Source: Niveispirillum fermenti | Lineage (GTDB): Bacteria; Pseudomonadota; Alphaproteobacteria; Azospirillales; Azospirillaceae | Direction of reading: 5' to 3' | DNA: 64,000 nt | NCBI RefSeq assembly: GCF_048066175.1 | Contig: NZ_JBLTXA010000002.1 | Location: forward strand, 62,001 to 126,000 | Shown: piece by piece, positions 8,521-16,336 of the stretch | Numbering within the stretch: position 1 is the stretch's first letter | Layout: every line of letters starts with the position of its first letter | Notes under the pieces: generated by a model | Databases searched by the model: none | What the model was told of the DNA's origin: nothing | The model's input: only the letters and a program-made list of their open reading frames with translations | Program-made: the position numbers and the translations under genes

Positions 8521-8540
8521 TATTTACATTAATGTAAATA
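8521..8540. promoter_or_regulatory. Perfect 20-bp palindromic operator
   Basis: The sequence TATTTACATTAATGTAAATA is its own reverse complement and is strikingly AT-rich for this genome. It sits 14-33 bases upstream of the monooxygenase start (8507, minus) and 105 bases from the divergent TetR start (8645). Size and symmetry suit a TetR dimer or dimer pair, and binding would block the monooxygenase/SDR promoter. The protein-site pairing is inferred from adjacency. Confidence 0.75.
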
Positions 8541-8644
8541 TCATGGGTGGTCGGTCAGGCAAAGCACTTTCCGTAGGGGAAAGTGGACCGTTTGCGATCC
8601 CTTGACGGCTGCTGAAACCCTCGACCGGCGGCGGATGCCGTCCT

Positions 8645-9262
8645 ATGGTGGCCACCATGCCGACAGAGAATCCGCCCCCAACCCGGCGCCCGCGCCGTAC
8701 ACCCGAGGAAGTCCGCCGTCTGGCGCTGGAGGCAGCGCGCGCCTGCCTGCTGGAGGCCGGCCCCGGTGCCTTGACGTTGCAGGAGGTGGGACGGCGGATC
8801 GGCATGACGCATGTCAACCTGATCCACCATTTCGGATCGGCGGCGGGTCTTCAGGCGGCGCTGATGGGCAGCATGCTGGAAGATCTGAACGACGCGCTCG
8901 GCAAGGCCGTCGCCAAGATCCTGTCGGAGGAGCCGGCGGCCCAGCGGGAAATGATCGACCTTGTGTTCGATGCCTTCGACCAGGGCGGCGCTGCGAAACT
9001 GGCGGCCTGGATCACATTGAGTGGTGAGACGGACCGGTTCCAGCCCATCCGCATGGCGGTTCAGTCGCTGGTGGATGATATCGGGCGCCGTCTGCCGCCG
9101 GACAGCGAGGTCACCATCGGGCGTATCAAGTCCAGCATCCTGTTCATCGCGCATAATGCCTTTGCTGATGCCCTGATCGGGGGTTTCATGCGGGACACGC
9201 TGGACCGGGAACCCGATGCGGCCCGCAAGATGGTCGCCCGGCTGCTGCCTTCCTTTTATTGA
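8645..9262 (+). CDS. TetR-family transcriptional regulator
   Basis: The 205-residue protein has an N-terminal TetR HTH at about residues 20-70. It is recognised from the A-L-T-L-Q-E-V-G-R-R-I-G pattern followed by the short recognition helix THVNLIHHFGS, and an all-helical ligand domain follows. The ATG at 8645 is used; an in-frame ATG at 8657 is also possible. It is divergent from the monooxygenase-SDR pair, with a 20-bp palindrome between them. That is the textbook layout of a local repressor responding to the substrate of the flanking enzymes. The ligand is unknown. Confidence 0.92.
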   Translation: MVATMPTENPPPTRRPRRTPEEVRRLALEAARACLLEAGPGALTLQEVGRRIGMTHVNLIHHFGSAAGLQAALMGSMLEDLNDALGKAVAKILSEEPAAQREMIDLVFDAFDQGGAAKLAAWITLSGETDRFQPIRMAVQSLVDDIGRRLPPDSEVTIGRIKSSILFIAHNAFADALIGGFMRDTLDREPDAARKMVARLLPSFY

Positions 9263-9300
9263 CGGGCTGTTTATTGTCGGGTTCCGGTTCTGTCCGGAGG

Positions 9301-9342
9301 CCCCGTACCCCTGCCGTCCGGGGTGGCGGGAGGGGTACGGGG
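9301..9342. terminator. Hairpin between convergent TetR and GH3 genes
   Basis: Arms CCCCGTACCCCT (9301-9312) and AGGGGTACGGGG (9331-9342) pair perfectly over 12 bases, with GCC/GGC extending the stem inward. It lies in the 100-base gap between converging genes, so it can serve both. There is no T-tract on either side, so it is either a weak terminator or a transcript-stabilising stem. Confidence 0.5.
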
Positions 9343-9362
9343 GAAGGGATCACCGTCGCGGG

Positions 9363-11930
9363 TCAGGGTAGCGTGGCGGCACCGCCGCTGACCCTCAGGC
9401 GGCCCTGCTGGCGGATATCGCCGGCGGAACTGCCGACCAGCAGCGTGTAGTCGCCGGGCTTCACCCGCCATTGCCCCGTTTCCTCATCCCAGGCCGCAAA
9501 GGCGCGCGGATCAAGGGTGAGGCTGACCTGCCGGCGCTCACCGGGCTGCAAGGCGACCTTGGTGAAGGCGCGTAACTGCCGGAGAGGCTCCGCCGCATCC
9601 CGGCTGGCCGGGGCGACATAGAGCTGCACCACCTCCTGCCCCGCCGGGCCGGCACTGTTGCGCAGGTCCAGCGTGACCGTCACCGGTTGCCCGCCGCGGA
9701 TGCGCGATGGGGCCTTCAGCCTGCCATAGCTGAAGGTGGAGTAGGAAAGCCCGTGCCCGAAGGGATAGAGCGGCGTCACGCCCCGGGCCTCCAGCCCGCG
9801 ATAACCCACCAGCAGCCCTTCGGCATAATCGCTGTCCAGGGCGGCCAGATCCATGGGGATATCGCCGTCCGCCGCCGGAAAGCTGACGGGCAGCCTGCCC
9901 GACGGATTGGCCTTGCCGAACAGCAGGTCGGCCAGGGCGCGCGACCCTTCCTGTCCCGGCAGCCAGAGCTGCAGGATGGCCCCGGCCTCGTCCTTCCAGG
10001 GCATGGTGACGGCGGCGCCGCTGTTCACCACCACGACGGTGCGCCCGTTCGCGGCAGCCACGGCCCTGACCAGCCTGTCCTGCTCACCCGGCAGGGCCAG
10101 CGTCGTGCGGTCATAGCCTTCCCCTTCGGTCATGGAGGAGGAACCGACCAGCACGATCGCGGCATCCGCTTCCCGCGCGGCAGCGACCGCTGCTTCGAAC
10201 GCCGGAAGCGGCTGCCGGATGCCCAGGACCAGCGCTTCGTATGGTGTCTGGCCCGTCGCATAGTCGAGCTGGAGCCGGTAACCGCGCCCGGCTTCCAGGT
10301 CCAGGGCAACGGTGCGGCGCAGGACGGGAAAGCCGATCACGTCACGTGGATCGGGTTGTCCCTTCACCGACCGGTCCAGGATCGTCTGGCCATCCAGCGA
10401 CAGCACCGCACGGCCCGTCCCGCGCACGCTGAATTCGTGCCGTCCGCTGCGCTCCGGCCAGAACCAGCCCGACCAGCGCAGACCGGCATAGCCGATCGTC
10501 TTGGCATCGGGCACATTGCCGGCGATCCGCTTGACGAAGGTCGTTGCCTCCTCGCTGCGCAGCGGCGGGCCGGCCAGATCGGCCGTGGCGAAATAGTCCG
10601 CCTGCAACCCCCTGCGGCTGCGGGCCTCATCGGGGCTCAGCATGGCGGCATCGGCGGCGGGCGGCGTTTCCTCGTTATCCACGCCTTGGGCATGGATGAT
10701 GCGGGTGCCGGGCAATGCCTCCCGCAGGGCAGCCAGCGGAGTGGGGATGGAGGCAAAGGGCACCACGGCCGAACTGCCGCCGCCCTGGACGCGGATGACA
10801 TCGGCATTCGGGCCGATGACGGCCAGTGTGCGGATATCGGACGGCAGCGGCAGCAGGTCCTTGTTCTTCAGCAGCACGATCGCTTCACGCGCGGCGGTGC
10901 GGGCCAGTTCGGCATGGGCGGACTTCATGTCGGCCGGGATGGTGCCGTCGCCGCCTTCCCTGACCGTGGATCGCAGGATCAGGCGCAGCACGCGGCCGGC
11001 ATTCTCGTCGATCTGGTCCAGGCCGACCTCGCCCTTTTCGACGGCCTGACGCAGCTTGTCTCCGAAATGGGCGGGCGGTCCCGGCATTTCCAGGTCCAGG
11101 CCCGCATTTGCGGCCGCCGCCGTGGCGTGGGTGGCGCCCCAGTCGGAAACGACCATGCCCGGATAGCCCCATTCCTTCTTCAGCAGGTCGGTCAGCAGCC
11201 AGCGGTTCTGCGTGGCATAGGTGCCGTTCAGCTTGTTGTAGGAGGCCATGACCGACCAGGGGTCGGCCTGCTTGACCACCGTTTCGAAGGCCGGCAGGTA
11301 GATTTCCCGCAGCGCGCGGGCCGACAGCCTGGCATTCACGAAGAAACGGTTGGTTTCCTGGTTGTTGGCGGCGAAATGCTTCAGGGAGACGCCGATCCCC
11401 TTCGCCTGCACACCCTGGACATAGCCCAGGCCCATCTGTGCCGAAAGGTGCGGGTCTTCCGAATAGGTTTCGAAATTTCGGCCCCATAGCGGGGTGCGCA
11501 CGATGTTCACCGTGGGGGCCAGCAGTACCGACGCGCCGTGGGCCCGCGCCTCGTCCGCGATGGCCCCGCCGACCCGGCCGGCCAGTTCCGGATTCCAGGT
11601 TGCCGCCACGGCCACACCCACCGGGAACACGGTGGCCGGTATGTCATCGTGCGAGCGTACCCCGGTCGGCCCGTCGGTCATCTTGATCGAGGGCACGCCC
11701 AGCCGGGGCACGCCATTCAGTTCCATGATGCCGGCCCCGGCGAGAAGATCGATCTTCTCGTCCAGGGTCATCTGCCGGATCAACTCATCGACCTTCACGG
11801 TCAGTGCGGCGTGGGTCTGGCCGGCTGCCGCGGGGGCGGCATCGCCGGCCAGGGCGGGGGCCGGAAGATGACAGGTCATGGCCAGCGCGATGCCGGCCAC
11901 CGCCAACCGGCCCAGCAAAGGCCTTCTCAT
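9363..11930 (-). CDS. Glycoside hydrolase family 3 beta-glucosidase with PA14 domain
   Basis: The 855-residue exported protein begins with a signal peptide (cleavage probably after PALA, residue 28). The GH3 N-terminal barrel carries the nucleophile Asp263 in VVSDWGATH. The C-terminal alpha/beta domain carries the candidate acid/base Glu in TEGEGYDR (about 602-604). A PA14-type insert lies at about residues 440-575, and a fibronectin-like domain ends the protein. PA14 inserts in GH3 enzymes shape the substrate pocket for di- or aryl-glycosides. It is the last gene of a minus-strand run starting at the TonB receptor, and its start overlaps the small exported protein gene by ATGA. The likely job is removal of the beta-linked glucose left after rhamnose removal. 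Periplasmic location is inferred. Confidence 0.93.
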   Translation of the reverse strand: MRRPLLGRLAVAGIALAMTCHLPAPALAGDAAPAAAGQTHAALTVKVDELIRQMTLDEKIDLLAGAGIMELNGVPRLGVPSIKMTDGPTGVRSHDDIPATVFPVGVAVAATWNPELAGRVGGAIADEARAHGASVLLAPTVNIVRTPLWGRNFETYSEDPHLSAQMGLGYVQGVQAKGIGVSLKHFAANNQETNRFFVNARLSARALREIYLPAFETVVKQADPWSVMASYNKLNGTYATQNRWLLTDLLKKEWGYPGMVVSDWGATHATAAAANAGLDLEMPGPPAHFGDKLRQAVEKGEVGLDQIDENAGRVLRLILRSTVREGGDGTIPADMKSAHAELARTAAREAIVLLKNKDLLPLPSDIRTLAVIGPNADVIRVQGGGSSAVVPFASIPTPLAALREALPGTRIIHAQGVDNEETPPAADAAMLSPDEARSRRGLQADYFATADLAGPPLRSEEATTFVKRIAGNVPDAKTIGYAGLRWSGWFWPERSGRHEFSVRGTGRAVLSLDGQTILDRSVKGQPDPRDVIGFPVLRRTVALDLEAGRGYRLQLDYATGQTPYEALVLGIRQPLPAFEAAVAAAREADAAIVLVGSSSMTEGEGYDRTTLALPGEQDRLVRAVAAANGRTVVVVNSGAAVTMPWKDEAGAILQLWLPGQEGSRALADLLFGKANPSGRLPVSFPAADGDIPMDLAALDSDYAEGLLVGYRGLEARGVTPLYPFGHGLSYSTFSYGRLKAPSRIRGGQPVTVTLDLRNSAGPAGQEVVQLYVAPASRDAAEPLRQLRAFTKVALQPGERRQVSLTLDPRAFAAWDEETGQWRVKPGDYTLLVGSSAGDIRQQGRLRVSGGAATLP

Positions 11931-12238
11931 TGGACCTCCGCCAGGGCGGCTTCGGTCTTGGCGAGCAATTCGTCGGTCAGGTGCCCCCCGGAATAGGGCT
12001 GAAGCTGGCGCAGGGAAAGGCCCTTCACCATCTCGTATTGCGGGATTTCCAGCAGGCCGGGCAGTGTGCTGGTCAGCGCCGCCTTGGCGCCTTCATGCGC
12101 GGCCAGTTCCTCGATCGGCGTATCGAGCGAAAATTTCGCTTCGGCCGCTGACGTCTGCGCGGCGGCCGTCTGGGCGGCCACGACGGGCACGGGCAGAAGG
12201 ATCGCCATGGCGGTGAGAAGGGGGAGCAGGGTCTTCAT
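11927..12238 (-). CDS. Small exported protein of unknown function coupled to GH3
   Basis: This is a 103-residue product with a clear signal peptide (MKTLLPLLTAMAILLPVPVV, cleavage near AAQ-TAAAQ). The mature part of about 75 residues is predicted helical and starts with SLDTPIEELAAHEGAKAAL. I cannot assign a function. I have an impression that short proteins with the same T-P-I-E-E-L-A pattern accompany GH and tannase genes in other alphaproteobacteria, but I cannot verify it here. The gene lies 86 bases after the tannase-like gene and overlaps the GH3 start by ATGA, so it is expressed with them. A chaperone, inhibitor or subunit role for the glycosidase is possible. Confidence 0.75.
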   Translation of the reverse strand: MKTLLPLLTAMAILLPVPVVAAQTAAAQTSAAEAKFSLDTPIEELAAHEGAKAALTSTLPGLLEIPQYEMVKGLSLRQLQPYSGGHLTDELLAKTEAALAEVQ

Positions 12239-12324
12239 TGGTCGCGTCTCCTGGATATGGCCGTTCCGTTTGACGGCTGCTTGTCGGGATGGGGTGCCTT
12301 GGCCGGGATGTCGCCCCTTCTGCA

Positions 12325-13935
12325 TCAAGGCTGTTGCGGATCGGTGCAGATGAAATTGGTGGCGTCGTCGGTGGACCCGCTTCCCGTCCAGCGTGCCACC
12401 TGCGGATAGGCACAGAGCGGACGGGTACGCAGCGGCTTTGCCGGCAGGCCGAGATAGCCGAACATGTCGTTGTCATATTTTGTGGCGACGATACGGTCCG
12501 GGGCCGGGCCGCCCTGGCGCCACTGGTCCAGCGCTGCCAGCCCGTCGAAGACATTGGGGCCGGGGCCGGCCAGGCAGTGGGACATGCCGGGCGCCATGAA
12601 CAGCCGCACCGAACCGGCGGCCTTTGCGCCGCTGGCCTCCAGCACGTCACGGTAAAAGTTCACCGTGTTCTGCGGCGGTATCGCGGCGTCGCCATAGCCG
12701 TGATAGAGGATCAGTTTGCCTCCGGCGGCGAAGAAGCGGCCCAGGTCGGGGCCGCCGGGCGTGATATCCGCCTGGATGGCCTGCGCCAAGGGATAGTCGG
12801 TCTCCAGGTTGAAATCCGCGGTCGTCCATTGCGGATTGCCATGCACGAAATAACGATAGAACTCGGTCGCGAACCGGCCCTGCTGTGCGCCCGGTCCTGT
12901 CAGCCAGAGATCCCAGGCGCCGGGCGTGGCCTCCGCCCCGGGCATGAAGCCGGGGAAGAAGGGACGGCCCTGCCCATCATGCGGTCCACGGTAAAGGGCG
13001 CGGGCCGATTGAACCTGCGCGGCCGTCAGGCAATCCGCGGCGTCACCCTGGCGGCAGGTCAACACGCCGGGGTCGAAGGCGCAGCGGCGCGGATCGTCGA
13101 TCACACCGTCCACCACGCCATCATCCGCATCGCACCGGGCCAGCGCGGCTTTCTGCAGTAGTGGCAGCTTCGCGTTGGGAATGGCGCCGCCCGGCCGCCC
13201 GAACACGGCCCGGTCGTTCATCGCCTTGGCTGTGGCCAGCCGTGCCCAGGGCATGGCGGGCGCCCCCGCCAGGATGGCGTCATAATCGTCGGGGAAGCGC
13301 GAGGCTTCCATCAGCGCCTGACGCCCGCCATCCGAACAGCCATGGAAATAGCTGGCGGACAGGCGGCTATCATAGTAGGCGGCGATGACCCGCTTGGCCG
13401 TGGCCGCCGCCAGGTGATTGGCCCGCCAGCCATAATCGCGGATCCGTTCCGGCTGGCCCTGTGCCCAGGTGGCGTCGACATCGCTTTTGGCATGATGCCC
13501 CATGTCGCTGCCCACAGACGCATAGCCCCTGGCCACGCCGCCGCGCATCAGCAGTGACGGCACCATCATGTTGCTGCCGAAGCCGCCATTGCCCGCCCCC
13601 AGCAGCTTGCCGTTCCAGGCGGCCGCCTCCGGCAGCCAGACCTCGACCCGGATGGAAGAGGCCGGCGTCGGTGTCAGGCGCACCTGGACGCGGCAGAAGG
13701 CGGCGGGGGCCGGCAGGCCGATCGCGCCCTTGTCCGGCGTGACAGTGGCACCGGCCGTCACGGATGTCGCGGCTTCGACCGTGCCGTCCACCAGGGGCAG
13801 ACCGGTCAACTCCTCGCACTGCGCGATGCGCGGGATGGCGGGAGGCGGTTCGACGGGGGTTCGGGCACAGCCGGCCAGAAGGGCGGCGATCGCCCCCATG
13901 GTCAGCAGCCCGGAATGGAAAAGGTTGTTTTTCAT
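12325..13935 (-). CDS. Tannase/feruloyl esterase family lipoprotein
   Basis: The 536-residue protein has a lipoprotein signal with lipobox LLAGC (Cys23), so it is probably membrane-anchored. The tannase/feruloyl-esterase signature Gly-Cys-Ser-Asp-Gly-Gly contains Cys200 and the nucleophile Ser201. A later HGYGDAAIPP carries the candidate Asp, and GMSHC carries the His with an adjacent Cys. This Cys-Ser and His-Cys arrangement is the disulfide-linked triad known for the family. Members cleave galloyl or hydroxycinnamoyl esters, so here it would strip phenolic acids from acylated plant glycosides. It overlaps the esterase gene upstream by ATGA within the rhamnoside operon. The precise ester is not predictable. 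Confidence 0.9.
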   Translation of the reverse strand: MKNNLFHSGLLTMGAIAALLAGCARTPVEPPPAIPRIAQCEELTGLPLVDGTVEAATSVTAGATVTPDKGAIGLPAPAAFCRVQVRLTPTPASSIRVEVWLPEAAAWNGKLLGAGNGGFGSNMMVPSLLMRGGVARGYASVGSDMGHHAKSDVDATWAQGQPERIRDYGWRANHLAAATAKRVIAAYYDSRLSASYFHGCSDGGRQALMEASRFPDDYDAILAGAPAMPWARLATAKAMNDRAVFGRPGGAIPNAKLPLLQKAALARCDADDGVVDGVIDDPRRCAFDPGVLTCRQGDAADCLTAAQVQSARALYRGPHDGQGRPFFPGFMPGAEATPGAWDLWLTGPGAQQGRFATEFYRYFVHGNPQWTTADFNLETDYPLAQAIQADITPGGPDLGRFFAAGGKLILYHGYGDAAIPPQNTVNFYRDVLEASGAKAAGSVRLFMAPGMSHCLAGPGPNVFDGLAALDQWRQGGPAPDRIVATKYDNDMFGYLGLPAKPLRTRPLCAYPQVARWTGSGSTDDATNFICTDPQQP

Positions 13936-14828
13936 TTGGACAACAGTCCCCTGCTATCGAGCCAGGCCGCCAGGCGTGCCGTCCATTCGTCCGTAGGCTT
14001 GCCCTGCGGCTTCATGCCGAAGCCATGTCCGCCCGTCGGATAGGTGGTCAGGGCCACATCGCGGCCCGCGGCGCGCCAGGCATCGGCCAGGCGGGTCGTT
14101 TCCTTGTTGGATATGTTGTCATCCTCTGCCACCAGCGCGAAAAGGGGCGGGACCCCGGCAGGAACCGACAGCGGGTCGGGCAAAAGGCCGGGATATATCG
14201 CCATGGCGAAGTCGGGCCGGCTTGCCGGCTCCCCCGCCAGGATGGTCCAGACGGCAACGGCCCCGCCCGCGGAAAAGCCCATCAGGCCGATCCGGTCCGG
14301 CTTCACGCCATAGCGCGCCGCCTCCGCCCGCACATGGCGGACGGCCTGCTGGCCATCGGCCGTGGCCAAGGGACGCAGCGGGGCGAGTGCCGCCTCCATT
14401 TCTGCCGGCTTGGAAATGCGCTGGAACAGTTTCAGCGCCACATCCTCGCCCGTCGGGATCAGGCGGTAGCGCAGCACGAAGGCCGTGATCCCCATCCCGT
14501 TCAGCCATTTGGCGACGGCGATACCTTCGTTCTCGATCGACAGCATATGGAACCCGCCACCCGGTGCCACGATGACGGATGTGCCATTGGCCTTGCCGGG
14601 GTCGGGCTGGAAAACCAGCAGCGACGGGTTGGAGACGTTGCGCGCGATGGTGCCGAAGGGCATTCGGTCCTCCGTCACCTCCGGCCGCGTACCGGCGATG
14701 GTGCCTGGCGCCCCCTGGGGCCAGAGCGGGATGGCAGTGCCCTCCGACAGGGTCACGGCCCTGGCACAGCCGGCCAGCATCATGCCTAGGCTGCCGATGG
14801 TGAAAAGACGTCGGGAAAGGGACATCAT
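13932..14828 (-). CDS. Alpha/beta-hydrolase esterase lipoprotein (acetyl-xylan-esterase-like)
   Basis: The 298-residue protein begins with a twin-Arg-like SRRLFTIG stretch and a lipobox MLAGC (Cys21). It then has an HGG-like oxyanion strand (IVAPGGGFH) and the nucleophile elbow GFSAGG with Ser186. The C-terminal GGHGFG supplies the His, and the Asp is probably in AEDDN. This layout resembles the acetyl-esterase/BD-FAE group that removes acetyl or aromatic groups from glycans. It overlaps the carboxylesterase gene upstream and the tannase gene downstream by ATGA. Together with its two esterase neighbours it suggests a heavily acylated glycoside substrate. Confidence 0.88.
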   Translation of the reverse strand: MMSLSRRLFTIGSLGMMLAGCARAVTLSEGTAIPLWPQGAPGTIAGTRPEVTEDRMPFGTIARNVSNPSLLVFQPDPGKANGTSVIVAPGGGFHMLSIENEGIAVAKWLNGMGITAFVLRYRLIPTGEDVALKLFQRISKPAEMEAALAPLRPLATADGQQAVRHVRAEAARYGVKPDRIGLMGFSAGGAVAVWTILAGEPASRPDFAMAIYPGLLPDPLSVPAGVPPLFALVAEDDNISNKETTRLADAWRAAGRDVALTTYPTGGHGFGMKPQGKPTDEWTARLAAWLDSRGLLSK

Positions 14829-16336
14829 GGCGTGGCCTCCCGTGCGGCGGTGATGGCGGTGATGACCGGTTCTGCGGCGGAAACGGCCTTTGTCTCCACA
14901 CCGATGGACAGCATCTGCGGCCGGGCCGCGTCATAGCGTGGCCAGGCGGGCAGATCGCCGCCATTGGGGTCGCCCGTTTTCGCGAAGCGGGCCCACAGGT
15001 CGGCCATCAGGCGTGCGGTCGCCCGGTCGGCCGGCGCCGGTTCGTCACCGGCATGGCCGAGTGTTTCGAAATGATAGGGCATGTCGGTGGCATGGCCGGC
15101 ACCGCTATCCTTTTCCCGCTTGGCTTCGGCAACATAGCCGAAGCGGTAAAGCCAGGTGGGGGCACCCGCCGCCGCATGGCGGCGGGCCAGCGCCACCGAT
15201 GGTTCAACAAAGACAACATCGCTGGCGATGGAACGCCGCATGGCACCGGCGGAACCATAGGCGGCCTGCACGGCATCCTTGTTGATCTCCACAGCCTTCA
15301 GGTGGGGACCATTCAGGAACATGCGGAACAGGCCGGGCACAAAGCTGAATTCATCATCATTGGCCCCGACGATAAGGGGAACCGCCGGCTGTGCGCCGGC
15401 TGCGAACCGGGCCATCAACTCGCCATCGATGATCCGCCCGTCGGTGATGGGGCCGGAATAGGTCTTTTCCTCCTTGTCCAGCAGGGTGATGCCGCCGCGC
15501 ACCTTGTCCGCCGGCAATGCCCGCAGGCCCGCCACTCCGTCGGCGGCACCGGCGGCCTTGGCGAAGGCGACACCACGGGCCTCCGCCGCCGCCAGACCGG
15601 GCCAGGCATCCCGCCCGCCGCCGGAAATGACCGCCGCCTTCTGGAACAGGCCGCGTGCCGAAGATGAGGCCATCAGGCGCGCCACGGACTCCCCGCCCGC
15701 CGATTCCCCGATGAAGGTGATGTTCGCCGGGTCGCCGCCGAAGGCCGCGATATTGCGCTGGACCCAGTGCAAGGCCGCGATCTGGTCCATGAATCCCCAA
15801 TTGCCCGTCGGCCCGTCACCGCTTTCGGCCGTCAGGTCCGGATGGGCGAAGAAGCCGAAGCGTCCGAGCCGGTAATTGAAGGTGACGACGACAAGACCCC
15901 GGCCGGCCAGGCCGGCCCCGTCCATGACGGGGTTTGCGGCGCTGTCGGTGACGAAGCCGCCGCCCGGCACCCAGACCAGGACGGGCAGGGGCCTGCCGTC
16001 GGCACCGGCCGTATCGGGGGCCCAGACATTCAGATAAAGGCAATCCTCGGCCGGTGGCTGTGCCGGCTTGGCGCCGGGAAGGGGGTTCTGCATGCAGTCC
16101 GGGCCGAACCTGTCGGCCTTGCGCACCCCGTCCCAGGTGGCCGGCGGGGCCGGTGGCCGCCAACGCAGGCCGCCAACCGGCGGGGCGGCATAGGGAATGC
16201 CCCTGAAGGCGTTCACACCACCGGCTTGAACGCCTTCAATGCGCCCGCCCTCCACCGCCACGTGCGTGCCGGCCGCTGCCGGCGCGGTGGTCAGAAGCAG
16301 GGCCGTGACCAGGGCGATGATAGTCGAGCCTTTCAT
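14825..16336 (-). CDS. Type-B carboxylesterase
   Basis: The 503-residue protein has a signal peptide (cleavage after AAAG, about residue 23). Both family signatures are present: EDCLYLNVW (residues 98-106) and the nucleophile elbow GESAGG with Ser212. The N-terminal FRGIPYAAPPVGGLRW is also diagnostic. Substrates of the family are carboxylic esters; this one is exported and encoded between the alpha-rhamnosidase and a second esterase with ATGA overlaps on both sides. A third esterase in one operon implies several different ester linkages on the target. The product is intact for the family. Confidence 0.92.
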   Translation of the reverse strand: MKGSTIIALVTALLLTTAPAAAGTHVAVEGGRIEGVQAGGVNAFRGIPYAAPPVGGLRWRPPAPPATWDGVRKADRFGPDCMQNPLPGAKPAQPPAEDCLYLNVWAPDTAGADGRPLPVLVWVPGGGFVTDSAANPVMDGAGLAGRGLVVVTFNYRLGRFGFFAHPDLTAESGDGPTGNWGFMDQIAALHWVQRNIAAFGGDPANITFIGESAGGESVARLMASSSARGLFQKAAVISGGGRDAWPGLAAAEARGVAFAKAAGAADGVAGLRALPADKVRGGITLLDKEEKTYSGPITDGRIIDGELMARFAAGAQPAVPLIVGANDDEFSFVPGLFRMFLNGPHLKAVEINKDAVQAAYGSAGAMRRSIASDVVFVEPSVALARRHAAAGAPTWLYRFGYVAEAKREKDSGAGHATDMPYHFETLGHAGDEPAPADRATARLMADLWARFAKTGDPNGGDLPAWPRYDAARPQMLSIGVETKAVSAAEPVITAITAAREATP

